In this document: positions 24,329 through 33,269 of the stretch, one piece after another
Position numbering within the stretch: the stretch's first letter is position 1
Layout of the letters: each line of letters opens with the position of its first letter
From: GAS368 sp965227745
GTDB lineage: Bacteria > Verrucomicrobiota > Verrucomicrobiia > Opitutales > Opitutaceae
Direction: 5' to 3'
DNA length: 64,000 nt
Assembly (NCBI GenBank): GCA_965227745.1
Contig: OZ245769.1
Coordinates: 5,084,001-5,148,000, forward strand
Notes under the pieces: generated by a model
Database searches by the model: none
What the model was told of the DNA's origin: nothing
What the model saw: only the letters and a program-made list of their open reading frames with translations
Position numbers and translations under genes: made by a program

Positions 24329-24952
24329 TCACTCGTCGCCGTTGACGAGTTTGTAGGTGATGGCGGCGACGATTCCGCCGCCGAGGTTGCCGACGAAGAA
24401 GATCCAGATGTTTTCCCAGGCGATGAGACCCATGAGCGAAGCGCCGATGGCGACGGCGGGGTTGAACGCGCCGCCGGAGACGTTGCCGACGGAAAAGGCG
24501 CCGACCATTACCGTCATGCCGATGGCGAGACCGTAGAAGGAGTTGCCCGCGGTCCCCTTGGCGGTGGCGCTATTGAGGACGACCCACGCGAGCGCGAAGG
24601 TGAAGAGGAACTCGACGAGAAGCGCGGCTTTCCAGCCGATGGGGAGAGGCGCGGGCGGCACGGTGCCCTTGATGAAGTGGACGAGCCAGGCGGCCACGGC
24701 GGCGGCGGCGAATTGGGCGAGCCAGTATGGAATCAGATCGGCGTTGGAGAGTTTACCGCGGATGCGAGCGGCGAGCGAGACAGCGGGATTGAAGTGTCCG
24801 CCGGAGATGTGTCCGCCCGAGTAGATCATGACCATGAGGACGGCCCCGATGGCGAGCGGGGCGAAGGCACCGGCGCCCGGAGCGATCACCGTGCAGCCGA
24901 TGGTGAAGACGAGGAAGAACGTGCCGATGAACTCGACCAGATATTTTTTCAT
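24329..24952 (-). CDS. Aquaporin (MIP-family channel)
   Basis: A 207-residue channel with six membrane helices and both NPA half-helices: SGGHFNPAVSLAAR and SGGAFNPAVAIGAS. The N-terminus MKKYLVEFIGTFFLVFTIGC is typical of the family. The ATG at 24952 is at this conserved start; the frame to 25105 adds a basic stretch overlapping the divergent HAD gene. It conducts water or small neutral solutes; the filter cannot be assigned with confidence. Confidence 0.92.
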   Translation of the reverse strand: MKKYLVEFIGTFFLVFTIGCTVIAPGAGAFAPLAIGAVLMVMIYSGGHISGGHFNPAVSLAARIRGKLSNADLIPYWLAQFAAAAVAAWLVHFIKGTVPPAPLPIGWKAALLVEFLFTFALAWVVLNSATAKGTAGNSFYGLAIGMTVMVGAFSVGNVSGGAFNPAVAIGASLMGLIAWENIWIFFVGNLGGGIVAAITYKLVNGDE

Positions 24953-25103
24953 GAAGCAACCGGGGTTGAAGCAGACGAACGACGGGCGCGAGGCTCGGCA
25001 GCGACGGCGGAAAAGACAACGCGATTTGCACGCCTGCGTAGTCATACGCGAAAACAGGGCGGGCTTGCGCCCCGGGCGGAACGGCATTGGCTGAACGATT
25101 CTC

Positions 25104-25697
25104 ATGACACTGGATATCCCGCCGGACGATTTCCTCGGCTACATTTTCGATCTCGATGGCACGCTCGTTGACACGATGCCGCTTCACTATCGCGCGTGGG
25201 ATGCGGCGATGCGAGCGGTGGGCCTGCAATGTCCGCTGGACGAGGATCTATTCTACTCCCTCGGTGGTGTGCCGACGCGGCGTGTGGCGGAGCTGATCGG
25301 GCTGCACTACGGCCTCAAGGTGGATGTGGAGGCGGTGTTTCACTCCAAGGAAAAGCTCTTCAACGAAATCCGCGCCGATGCGCAGCTGATCGAGCCGGTA
25401 GTGGAATTTGCGCGAAAGATGGCCAAGACGCACCCCGTGAGCATCGCGACAGGCGGCACGCGCGACATCGTGGACCCGATGCTCAAACTCACGGGACTGG
25501 GCGCGACCTTTTCCATCGTGGTGACGGCCGACGACGTGGTGCACGGCAAGCCGGCTCCTGATATGTTTCTCCTCGCGGCGAAGCGGATGGGCGTGGCGCC
25601 AGAGCGGTGCCTGGTATTCGAAGACGCGGAGCCTGGTATGCGCGGAGCCGAAGCGGCGGGGATGAAGTGGGTGCGCGTGGCCAGCCGGAAGCAGTAG
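25104..25697 (+). CDS. HAD-superfamily phosphatase, beta-phosphoglucomutase-like
   Basis: A 197-residue protein with all HAD motifs: I FDLDGTLVDTMPLHYRAW, II VSIATGGTRDI, III HGKPAPDMFLLAA, IV VFEDAEPGMRGAEAAGM. The helical cap after motif I (AMRAVGLQCPLDEDLFYSLGG) is of the beta-phosphoglucomutase/YqaB type, so it probably dephosphorylates a sugar phosphate such as fructose-1-phosphate. It is transcribed away from the aquaporin gene. Confidence 0.9.
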   Translation: MTLDIPPDDFLGYIFDLDGTLVDTMPLHYRAWDAAMRAVGLQCPLDEDLFYSLGGVPTRRVAELIGLHYGLKVDVEAVFHSKEKLFNEIRADAQLIEPVVEFARKMAKTHPVSIATGGTRDIVDPMLKLTGLGATFSIVVTADDVVHGKPAPDMFLLAAKRMGVAPERCLVFEDAEPGMRGAEAAGMKWVRVASRKQ

Positions 25698-25780
25698 GGG
25701 AGATGGAATGAGGGACTGAGGGAGTGGGGGGACAGGGAATAGGCGGGCGCGGAGGGGGAAGGCTCGCGCTTCGCGCGCGG

Positions 25781-27022
25781 CTACTTGGTCTCGTCGAAAC
25801 GCCGAAGTAAGACGGTATCGCCGAGTTTCAAATTTGCGGATGCGGCGGCGTCGCCGAAATTACGCGCGAGCCAAAAGCAGCCGTCGGCGTTGGGGAAGAC
25901 GACCCATTCGTTGCGCTTCACGCTGGAGAAATCGGCGCCGTAGCGCGTGCGAAATTTTTGATCGCGGACCGTGAGTTCGAACCATTGCCCGGGAGTAATG
26001 CCGGCAGCGGCGAAATCGGCGGGCTGGGCGTCGATGAAGACATTGCCGTAAATCGGTGAGACCTCGATGATGCGGGCCGTGAAGCCCCGGCCATCGGGTT
26101 CGGCGGCGACGGAGGACGGGAGGGGAGTGGGGGCGACCGTCGCATCGAAAAAGGGCTTAGGCTCGGGCGGGCGCGGCAGGACGGACCGGCCGTGATCGAG
26201 CCAGAGATTGAGCGCGCGGAGGGCGGCGAGGCGTTCGCGTTGATTTACGTTTACGTGACCATCGCGCGAAACCTGAAACAGCATCGGCACGGCGTCGCCG
26301 CTGGCTCGCTGCGCCGCAGCGGCGACGTAGGCGCGGGGACCGCCGAGTTCGCTCTGGTTGGTCAGAAAAAGCAGCGGTATTTTCGGATGGAGACTCAGGC
26401 CCACGGTCGCGCCGCCCTCTCTGACATCCAGCGCGGCGCCGATAGCGACGACGCCCGCATAGAGGCGCGGGTCCTCGGGTTCCCGCTCGGCGATCAGCGT
26501 CCCAATCAGGCCGCCCATCGACTCGCCTTCGACGATCACGCGATCCGCAGTGCCGTAGGTTTGGACGATGTATGAACGTAATGCATCGAGATCAGCGACG
26601 GCATCGGAAACGATAATGCCATTACGGCGAAAACTCGTCGTGGCGACGATCCAGCCCTCTTCGATCAGCGTGCGATACGAAAAATGTCCAGGCGAGAGGT
26701 CAGCGACGAGCGGCCGATCTTCCGCGCGAAGGCCATGGGCGATGAGGAGCACACGGGCGTTCCAAAACGTGGGGCGAGCGAGGGTAAATTGCGCGCCGTT
26801 GATTTCGCCAGTGACGAGAGTGTAGGCCGGGACCGGAGCAGAAGTGGGTGAGATGCGGGGACGCGCGGCGGATTTCGCCGCAGGCAGGGCAGGGGGCTTG
26901 GTCGTCGGCGGGTTGGCGGCGTCGACCGACGAAAAAATACCGCTCAACAGCGTCAGTACCAGCAGGCAACGGGTGAGCGGCGAGGCAGCGGACCCGCGAA
27001 ACGAAGCGGCAGTGCGATGCAT
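25781..27022 (-). CDS. Secreted alpha/beta hydrolase with C-terminal SAM-HAT-like domain
   Basis: A 413-residue protein with a signal peptide (LTRCLLVLTLLSGIFSSVDAA). Residues 65-280 are an alpha/beta hydrolase: oxyanion segment LLIAHGLR, nucleophile Ser168 in VEGESMGGLIG, and catalytic-type His256 in SRDGHVNVN. Residues about 312-408 (ARIIEVSPIYGNVFIDAQ, SVKRNEWVVFPNADGCF, NFGDAAASANLKLGDTVLL) resemble the C-terminal domain of SAM-hydroxide adenosyltransferases (DUF62) in order of motifs. I know of no such fusion. The domain assignment is by eye. The ATG at 27022 is chosen because it starts the signal peptide. Confidence 0.75.
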   Translation of the reverse strand: MHRTAASFRGSAASPLTRCLLVLTLLSGIFSSVDAANPPTTKPPALPAAKSAARPRISPTSAPVPAYTLVTGEINGAQFTLARPTFWNARVLLIAHGLRAEDRPLVADLSPGHFSYRTLIEEGWIVATTSFRRNGIIVSDAVADLDALRSYIVQTYGTADRVIVEGESMGGLIGTLIAEREPEDPRLYAGVVAIGAALDVREGGATVGLSLHPKIPLLFLTNQSELGGPRAYVAAAAQRASGDAVPMLFQVSRDGHVNVNQRERLAALRALNLWLDHGRSVLPRPPEPKPFFDATVAPTPLPSSVAAEPDGRGFTARIIEVSPIYGNVFIDAQPADFAAAGITPGQWFELTVRDQKFRTRYGADFSSVKRNEWVVFPNADGCFWLARNFGDAAASANLKLGDTVLLRRFDETK

Positions 27023-27074
27023 GCGAAACGATTTCGGACTTCCGGCGAGGTGTCGAATCGGTTCGAGTTGGGGA

Positions 27075-28175
27075 ATGAATTTCGACTCCCTGGTCAAACC
27101 CTCCGTCCGCACCCAACCGGTTTACGAGCCCGGTAAACCGATCGAGGACGTCGCGCGCGAACTCGGCCTCGATCCGGCGACGATCATCAAGCTCGCCTCG
27201 AACGAAAATCCCTGGGGGCCTTCGCCACTAGCCGTCGCGGCGGCGAAGCGCGCGCTGGATCATGGGGAGTTATATCCAGATGGTGGGTGTTTCGCCCTAC
27301 GGGAGAAACTCGCGGCGAAGTGGAATCTGCGCCCGAATCAGTTCGTCGTGGGCAATGGGTCGAATGAAATTATCGAGCTGCTCGGGCACGCCTTTGTCGA
27401 TGCGGGCGACGAAGTGGTAATGGGTGCGCCGGCATTCGTGGTTTATAAATTGGTGACGCTGCTTTTCGGGGCGAAAGCGATCGAGGTGCCGCTGGTGAAT
27501 TTCCGCCACGATCTGGGGAAGATTGCGGCGGCGATCACGCCGCGCACGAAACTTGTTTATGTCTGCACGCCGAATAATCCGACGGGCACGGCGAACACGG
27601 AGGAGGAGCTGCTAGCCTTCGCGCGGGCCCTGCCGGATCATGTGATTGGCGTCTTCGACGAAGCCTATGCGGAATTTCTCGAGCGAGCGCCCGACCTGCG
27701 CCCGCTGATCGCGGAAGGGCGCAAGGTGGTGTGCCTGCGGACTTTCTCGAAAATTTATGGCCTCGCGTCATTGCGGATTGGATACGGCTACGGCAGTGCG
27801 GAAGTCTGCGCGCTGCTGAATCGCGTGCGGCAGCCCTTCAACGTCAACGCCATCGCCCAGGCGGCGGCCATCGCCGCCCTCGATGACCAGGAGTTTGCCG
27901 AGAAGACAGCGCGGGAAAATCGCGCCGGGCTCACACAGCTTGAGATCGGTTGCGAAAAACTCGGCCTTGAGATCGTGAAAAGCGTCGCGAACTTTATGTT
28001 AGTGAAGGTCGGGGACGGTCTGCGGGTGTTCGATTTGCTGCAACGAAAGGGGATAATCGTGCGTCCGGTAAAATCTTACGGACTGCCCGAGTGGATTCGG
28101 ATCACCGTGGGGACCGAGGCGCAAAACAAGCGGCTCCTGTCGGAGTTGGGGTCAATAGTGGCCCGGATGGAATGA
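27075..28175 (+). CDS. hisC: Histidinol-phosphate aminotransferase
   Basis: A 366-residue fold-type I aminotransferase: KLASNENPWGPSPLAVAAAKRAL, LYPDGGCFALREKLA, VYVCTPNNPTGT, DEAYAEFLE, the PLP lysine in RTFSKIYGLASLRIGYG, and the C-terminal PEWIRITVGT. This is the HisC signature set; it makes histidinol phosphate in histidine synthesis and may also act on aromatic amino acids. The ATG at 27075 (MNFDSLVKPSV) begins the family N-terminus; the longer frame back to 26844 overlaps the divergent hydrolase and is rejected. No other his gene is nearby. Confidence 0.93.
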   Translation: MNFDSLVKPSVRTQPVYEPGKPIEDVARELGLDPATIIKLASNENPWGPSPLAVAAAKRALDHGELYPDGGCFALREKLAAKWNLRPNQFVVGNGSNEIIELLGHAFVDAGDEVVMGAPAFVVYKLVTLLFGAKAIEVPLVNFRHDLGKIAAAITPRTKLVYVCTPNNPTGTANTEEELLAFARALPDHVIGVFDEAYAEFLERAPDLRPLIAEGRKVVCLRTFSKIYGLASLRIGYGYGSAEVCALLNRVRQPFNVNAIAQAAAIAALDDQEFAEKTARENRAGLTQLEIGCEKLGLEIVKSVANFMLVKVGDGLRVFDLLQRKGIIVRPVKSYGLPEWIRITVGTEAQNKRLLSELGSIVARME

Positions 28176-28326
28176 ATCTTTGAGGAGGAAGGCAGAATAC
28201 GTAAACTCAAGCAACGGATGGGTTAAATTCTGTTACGACTGCCTGACGGTAGGGGTAAAAAACAACATTTTGGGGTTCAAATTTCCTTGCACTGGTAATT
28301 GCATTGCAGTTCGCTTTGACCGATTT

Positions 28327-28354
28327 TTGAACAAATTCCATTGGGCGATATGAA
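28327..28354 (+). promoter_or_regulatory. Possible sigma70 promoter upstream of the export cluster
   Basis: TTGAAC (28327-28332), a 16-nt spacer and TATGAA (28349-28354) lie 134 bp upstream of the outer-membrane barrel gene. The 311-bp gap 28176-28487 is A/T-richer than its surroundings and holds no gene. It also contains two small hairpins (CACC-TCG-GGTG and TGCAC-GTCACG-GTGCA) in the presumed leader. Confidence 0.4.
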
Positions 28355-28487
28355 AAACTTTCCTGCAAAAAAGCACCTCGGGTGTAATTTGGCCTGAAGA
28401 TTGCACGTCACGGTGCATCCGTCGCCCTTTCAGAATTACCTTCCTTCCCGACTCACTTTCGCCTAGCTATCATCCCTTACCACGCAA

Positions 28488-29609
28488 ATGAAGAACTACG
28501 TCCGTACTGTTATACTTGTCGCCGCGCTTGGCTCCGCGGCAAAAGCTGCTCCGTTTCTTGCCGTCGGCGACGGCGCTGAATTGTTCGTTACTGGAGCGCT
28601 CGGCGTCCGGTTCGACGACAATATCTTCCTTGCGGACAACTCTAATAAGATCAACGACACGATCTTCGACATCAATCCCGGCGTAGAGCTTACGTTCGGC
28701 AAGAATGCCGCCCTGTCCGGCTCGCTTACGTTGGTCGATGCCTTCGCGAACTACACCGATAACAGCGGCCTGAACTCCAATCTGTTCTCCGGCGACCTGA
28801 ATGCCGCTTACGAGGACGCCAAGACGAAGTTTAAGTTCAACACCGGTTACCACGAGCTCAACCAGAACACGGTCGATACCCGCAGCCTCACCCGCCGCGA
28901 TGAGTTCGTTATCGGCACGAGCGCCGAAGTGAGCGTTTCTCCGATCACCGCGGTCAGCGCGGGTGTTAACTACACCAAGACCAATTACAAGCGCCGTGGC
29001 TACGGTGACTCCGATGACCTCGCGGTGCCGGTTAATTTCTACTACAAGTGGACCCCGAAGGTCGACCTCAGCCTCGGTTACCGTTACCGTAACTACGAGA
29101 CCACCGTCGGTTCTGACTCGGTTGACCATTTCTTCAGCGTCGGTGCTCGCGGTGAATTCACCGAAAAGCTCAGCGGCAAGGTGCAAGTCGGTGTGATCAC
29201 CCGTAAGTTTGGCACCAGCTCCGCCCTCACCGGCGGTTCCGAGACCCTCCCTGGTGTCGATGGCAGCCTCTCGCTCGCCGTGACGCCGAAGACGACGATC
29301 CAATTCGGCGCTTCCAACGACTACGGCACTGCTCCCCAAGGTCAGCAGCAGAAGAACCTCTCCCTCTACACCAACGCCAACATCAACATCGACACCCAGT
29401 GGTCGGTTAACGGTGGCCTGAGCTTCCGCAGCATCGACTATTACAACCGTACCGATGACTACTTCGAGGCCTCTGTCGGCGCGACGTACATCATCAACAC
29501 CTACGTCAAGCTCGTCGGTTCCTACGTTTACCGTAACAACGATTCCGATTTGGCCAGCAGCACGTTCAAGAACAACGTCTTCAGTATCGCAGCCAGCCTC
29601 CGCTACTGA
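28488..29609 (+). CDS. Outer-membrane beta-barrel protein of the polysaccharide export cluster
   Basis: A 373-residue protein with a signal peptide (VILVAALGSAAKA, cleavage before AP). It has many alternating strands such as FEASVGATYIINTYVKLVGSYVYR and a C-terminal NNVFSIAASLRY ending in an aromatic residue, as outer-membrane barrels do. It resembles the BBP2-type barrels encoded beside Wza/Wzc genes in exopolysaccharide loci. Codon use here favours different synonymous codons from nearby genes (many CGT, GGT and AAG), hinting at high expression. A terminator separates it from the Wza-like gene. Confidence 0.83.
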   Translation: MKNYVRTVILVAALGSAAKAAPFLAVGDGAELFVTGALGVRFDDNIFLADNSNKINDTIFDINPGVELTFGKNAALSGSLTLVDAFANYTDNSGLNSNLFSGDLNAAYEDAKTKFKFNTGYHELNQNTVDTRSLTRRDEFVIGTSAEVSVSPITAVSAGVNYTKTNYKRRGYGDSDDLAVPVNFYYKWTPKVDLSLGYRYRNYETTVGSDSVDHFFSVGARGEFTEKLSGKVQVGVITRKFGTSSALTGGSETLPGVDGSLSLAVTPKTTIQFGASNDYGTAPQGQQQKNLSLYTNANINIDTQWSVNGGLSFRSIDYYNRTDDYFEASVGATYIINTYVKLVGSYVYRNNDSDLASSTFKNNVFSIAASLRY

Positions 29610-29635
29610 TCTCCTCCTAGTTTAGTCTTTGCTAT

Positions 29636-29674
29636 ACGGAAGAAGATCGCTACGGTCTTCTTCCGTTTTTTTTC
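29636..29674 (+). terminator. Rho-independent terminator after the barrel gene
   Basis: ACGGAAGAAGA (29636-29646) pairs perfectly with TCTTCTTCCGT (29656-29666) around a 9-nt loop, followed by a run of T residues. It lies between the barrel stop (29609) and the Wza-like start (29699), so readthrough into the export genes would be reduced. Confidence 0.92.
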
Positions 29675-29698
29675 TGCTAAACCGTCCTTTTTGCCACT

Positions 29699-30319
29699 AT
29701 GTCGCGATTGGTTTTTTCCCTCCTATTTTTGTTTTCGGGGGCTCTGTCTGCCTTTGCCGCCCAGTCGTCTGAGAAACCTGCTGAACTTTCTTCCGCTCGT
29801 GCGGTCGTGGCCAGTGGAGACTACGTGCTGCAGCCGTCGGATCTGATTCGCGTGCAGATTTTTCAGGAGGACGAACTCAATCGCGAAATCCGCATTTCCC
29901 GGGAGTGCACCGTGATGCTCCCCCTGATCGAGACCGTCAATCTCACGGGTAAGACCGCGCGCCAGGCGGAGGAATACATCCGCAGCCTCTACGCGAAGGA
30001 CTTTTTGGCCAAGCCGCAGGTCAATCTCTCTGTCTTGGAGTACGCGCCTCGCCGCGTTTACGTTTTCGGTGCCGTGGGCAATCCCGGCCCGGTGACGTTT
30101 GTGCAAGAGGCGGGCCTGACGCTGGTCGAGGCGATCGCCAAGGCCGGCAGCTTCAGCCGCATTGCCAATAAGAAAAAAGTCACCTTGAAACGAATCAAGG
30201 CCGACGGTGGCACCGATGTTATCCCGATCAACGTGGAGGAACTGTTGAAAGGTGAAGGCAACATGTCCTGGCCCCTGCAGCCGGAGGACGTGATCTTCGT
30301 TCCCGAAACTTTCCTTTAA
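29699..30319 (+). CDS. Polysaccharide export protein, Wza-like (Poly_export/SLBB)
   Basis: A 206-residue exported protein with a signal peptide (LLFLFSGALSAFAAQ). The Poly_export domain is YVLQPSDLIRVQIFQEDELNREIRISRECTVMLPLI and NLTGKTARQAEEYIRSLYA. One SLBB domain follows (RRVYVFGAVGNPGPVTFVQEAGLTLVEAIAKAG). It is shorter than Wza (about 380), lacks the C-terminal outer-membrane helix and has no lipobox cysteine, so the pore may be completed by another protein, perhaps the barrel encoded at 28488. The gene is 10 bp upstream of the Wzc-like gene. Confidence 0.9.
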   Translation: MSRLVFSLLFLFSGALSAFAAQSSEKPAELSSARAVVASGDYVLQPSDLIRVQIFQEDELNREIRISRECTVMLPLIETVNLTGKTARQAEEYIRSLYAKDFLAKPQVNLSVLEYAPRRVYVFGAVGNPGPVTFVQEAGLTLVEAIAKAGSFSRIANKKKVTLKRIKADGGTDVIPINVEELLKGEGNMSWPLQPEDVIFVPETFL

Positions 30320-30329
30320 TCCTTTCGCG

Positions 30330-32573
30330 ATGGAAGCTCCTGATAAAAATAAAAAAGACGGCCAAGGTGGTGGGTACGGCTACACTTACGGCGGTGGTTA
30401 CGGCGGCTATGGCGGTTATGGTGGCTACGGCTACGGCGAGGGTGGCGGCGGCGCCACCAGCGCGCACCGTAGCTTCCAAGATTACCTGCTGATCCTGCGC
30501 GAGCGCATTTGGTACGTGGTCGTCGTCTTCCTCGTGGTGTTCTCCAGCGCGCTGGTCTACACGCTGAGCCAGACGAAGATTTATCGCTCCTCGGCCTCGG
30601 TGCAGATCTTTCGTCGCGATCCGACGCTGATTTCCGGTCAGCCGATCACTGAAGGCACGAATATCACGTCTGCGGAAGACTTGAACACTCAGTTGGAGGT
30701 GCTCAAGAGCGCCAAGATCATCCGCCGCGTCGCCGAGCGCATCCAGGGTGACCGCGAAGATCTCCGCCTCTTCCTCGCGCCCTACGAGCGCAGCACGGCT
30801 GACATCGCCTTTGTCGCCGATATCCTCGCGGGCAATCGCAAGGTCGTCCAGACCCGCTCCTCGCTGATCGTCAACCTCGCCTACGATCACCCGGATCGCA
30901 TCGTCGCCGCCAAGGTCGCCAACCTCTTTGCCGACGCCTACCTCGATCACAACATGAGTATCCGCTCTGAGGATACAAATAACGCCTACCTCTCTCTCAA
31001 CGGCACCGTCGAGGAGCAGAAAAAGAAGGTCGAGGCCATCGCCAACAAGCTTCAGGAGTACAAGGAAAAGAACAGCATGGTGTCGCTCGATAGCCGCAAG
31101 GACATCGTCAACGACGACCTCAAGGCCATCAATGCCGAGGCCGGCCGCGTCTCCCTCACGCTCAATTCCGCGCAAATCCGCCTCAATCAGGTGAAGGAAT
31201 ACCAAGCAAAGAACCTCGACCTGATCGACCTGCCCTTCATCGCCAATCAGCCCAATATCGTCCCGCTCGTTTCCCAGCGCGCCGCCCAGCAGATCGCCAT
31301 CGCCCAGCTCAAGGAGCGCTACCTCCCCAAGCACCCGAAGATGGTCGCCGCCATGGACACGCTCACGCAGACTGAGCGTGAGTTGAAGAAAGCCATCGAT
31401 TCCGTCTGCGCCCAGGTGCAGACTGAGTACGACGCCGCCAAGAGCGCCTACGACCACGTCCAGGCTCGCCTCGAAAAGCAAAAGGCCGCCTCCCTCGACG
31501 TTGACCGCTACGGCTTGGACTACACCAATCTCGAGCGCGAGCTGAAGGTGCAGGAGCAGATCCTCTTCACCATTTCCAGCCGCACACGCGAGACGGCCAT
31601 GCAGAGCCAGTTTCAGACGCAAAATGCCCGTATCGTCGACCGCGCCGTGCCGGCCCCGGAGGGCCGTCCGGAGTCTCCCCGCCTCGGCATGAATCTCGGG
31701 CTCGGCGTGCTGGGCGGCCTCGTCCTCGGCCTCGCCTTTGCCTTCTTCGTCGCCTTCATCGATGATCGCGTCAAGAGCTCCTTCGATATCGAGGGCGTCG
31801 TCGGCCTCCCCCTCATCGGTATCATCCCGCAGATCAAGCGCATGGAGCAGGCCGACAAAGCCCAGATCGTCGTCAGCAACGCCGATCGCCAAGTCTCCGA
31901 GGCGTTCCTTACCCTCCATTCCAGCATGCGGCTGAAGGACGAGAGCAAGAACGCCAAGTGCATCCTGATCACCAGCACGATCCCCGGCGAAGGTAAGTCG
32001 TTCACCACCACCAACCTCGCCCTTACCTTCGCCGCCCACGGCGAAAAGGTGATCGTCGTCGACTGCGATTTGCGCAAGCCGAACATCCACAAGTCCTTCC
32101 GCGTGGAGAATCTCAAGGGCGTGATCGACGTCTGCGCCGGCACATCCTCCCTCGACGATGCGATCATGAAGGGCATCCAGCCCAATTTCGACATCCTCCC
32201 CGCCGGTGGCCGCGCCAAGAACCCGACGCAGATCCTCAATAGTAAGTCGTTCGAGGTCATGATCTCCGATCTGCGCAAGCGCTACGATCGCGTGTTCATC
32301 GACACCCCGCCCCTCGCGGCCGTGAGCGATGCTTTGATCATCCTCCCGCTGGTCGACGGCTCGATCTTCACGATCTTCTTCAATAAGGTCCGCCGCAAAG
32401 CCGCCCAGTTCAGCGCCAAGAAGCTCCTCGAGGCCAACGTCCCCAACTTCGGCGCTGTCCTCAACGGCCTTAACCTCGCCGTCTCCGGCTACTACTACGC
32501 CCAGTACTACGACAAGTCCTACAAGGACTACTACGTCGTCATGTCCAAGAACAGCGAGGAGACCGAGAAGTAA
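30330..32573 (+). CDS. Wzc-like polysaccharide co-polymerase and BY-type tyrosine kinase
   Basis: A 747-residue protein. The N-terminal 45 residues are a Gly/Tyr repeat (YGGGYGGYGGYGGYGYG). Two membrane helices (VVVVFLVVFSSALVYTL and LGVLGGLVLGLAFAFFVAF) bracket a Wzz domain with coiled coil. The cytoplasmic BY-kinase has Walker A STIPGEGKSFTTTNLA, Walker A' VIVVDCDLRKP, Walker B VFIDTPPLAAVSD and a C-terminal tyrosine cluster (YYYAQYYDKSYKDYYVV). Such proteins set chain length of exported polysaccharide and are switched by phosphorylation of the tyrosine tail. The added N-terminal tyrosine-rich stretch is unusual. Confidence 0.93.
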   Translation: MEAPDKNKKDGQGGGYGYTYGGGYGGYGGYGGYGYGEGGGGATSAHRSFQDYLLILRERIWYVVVVFLVVFSSALVYTLSQTKIYRSSASVQIFRRDPTLISGQPITEGTNITSAEDLNTQLEVLKSAKIIRRVAERIQGDREDLRLFLAPYERSTADIAFVADILAGNRKVVQTRSSLIVNLAYDHPDRIVAAKVANLFADAYLDHNMSIRSEDTNNAYLSLNGTVEEQKKKVEAIANKLQEYKEKNSMVSLDSRKDIVNDDLKAINAEAGRVSLTLNSAQIRLNQVKEYQAKNLDLIDLPFIANQPNIVPLVSQRAAQQIAIAQLKERYLPKHPKMVAAMDTLTQTERELKKAIDSVCAQVQTEYDAAKSAYDHVQARLEKQKAASLDVDRYGLDYTNLERELKVQEQILFTISSRTRETAMQSQFQTQNARIVDRAVPAPEGRPESPRLGMNLGLGVLGGLVLGLAFAFFVAFIDDRVKSSFDIEGVVGLPLIGIIPQIKRMEQADKAQIVVSNADRQVSEAFLTLHSSMRLKDESKNAKCILITSTIPGEGKSFTTTNLALTFAAHGEKVIVVDCDLRKPNIHKSFRVENLKGVIDVCAGTSSLDDAIMKGIQPNFDILPAGGRAKNPTQILNSKSFEVMISDLRKRYDRVFIDTPPLAAVSDALIILPLVDGSIFTIFFNKVRRKAAQFSAKKLLEANVPNFGAVLNGLNLAVSGYYYAQYYDKSYKDYYVVMSKNSEETEK

Positions 32574-32612
32574 TCCGCGCCTCCCGCGCTTCTTTCCCCT
32601 CTCTCCCTTTGC

Positions 32613-32645
32613 GGGCGAACCTCACCGAGGTTCGCCCTTTTTTTT
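32613..32645 (+). terminator. Rho-independent terminator of the export operon
   Basis: GGGCGAACCT (32613-32622) pairs with AGGTTCGCCC (32628-32637) around CACCG, followed by eight T residues. It is 40 bp after the kinase stop. Confidence 0.93.
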
Positions 32646-32710
32646 GTCCCTCCTGCGCGCGGCGGCCACCACCTGATACCGGTAGGAGCTGAGGGAGAGT
32701 TTGACCTTCT

Positions 32711-33048
32711 GTTAGCTGCGACCGTGAGGGAGTGCCGGTTTGGCTATTCTCCAAACATAAACCGACGCCGGCATCGCTACTCCGTCTTCAATGCCGAAAA
32801 CCTCATCGAGCCTCCGGAAATCCCGCTCCCAAACCCTTCTTTCCGCCGCCATCGCAATTTCGGTCCTTTGACGACCCCACCCCGCCCTCCGCTCACGAAC
32901 CAAGCCATCGAGCGAAATTTCATCCGAGTTTGGCATGAGCCGTATTCATATCTCGCTTTTCCTACCCGTCGCTACCGAGGTTTTGACGTCCCGGTAGCTG
33001 CGAGCGTAAGCAAATGGCCGTTTGGTGGTCGCCCAAATATCAACAAAC
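32711..33048. repeat. Gene-free gap with a diverged direct repeat
   Basis: The 620 bp between the export-operon terminator and the S18 gene hold no convincing gene. GTTAGCTGCGACCGTGAGG (from 32711) and GGTAGCTGCGAGCGTAAGC (from 32993) begin two related stretches of about 55 nt in the same orientation; both continue into GCCG-TTTGG-type sequence and an A-rich AAAC end. I read them as copies of one dispersed element. The open frame 32724-33473 crosses both and looks like chance. Confidence 0.5.
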
Positions 33049-33269
33049 ATTGTTATCCCGCCCAGCCTTTCGCCCGACTCGACCGAGCCCAAGGTCAATT
33101 TCACCTCCCTCCCGACCCCCCCCGCCTCCCATCCGCCCGCTTGCGTCCCGTCCCTCCGCATCCACCCACGAAAAAAGCCGGAGCGATGAAGCTCCGGCCC
33201 AAAGGGTCAGATAAAATATCCGTCTCGCACTCTAGCCGAAAGCCAGTGAGCGAGCGCGCCCCGACTCGC

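Noticed and set aside
26844..27074. Upstream extension of hisC
   Set aside because: It runs through the divergent hydrolase signal-peptide region. The HisC N-terminus begins at 27075.
30228..32090. A 620-codon minus-strand frame
   Set aside because: Antisense shadow of the Wzc-like kinase; low-complexity Asp/Gly/Leu translation.
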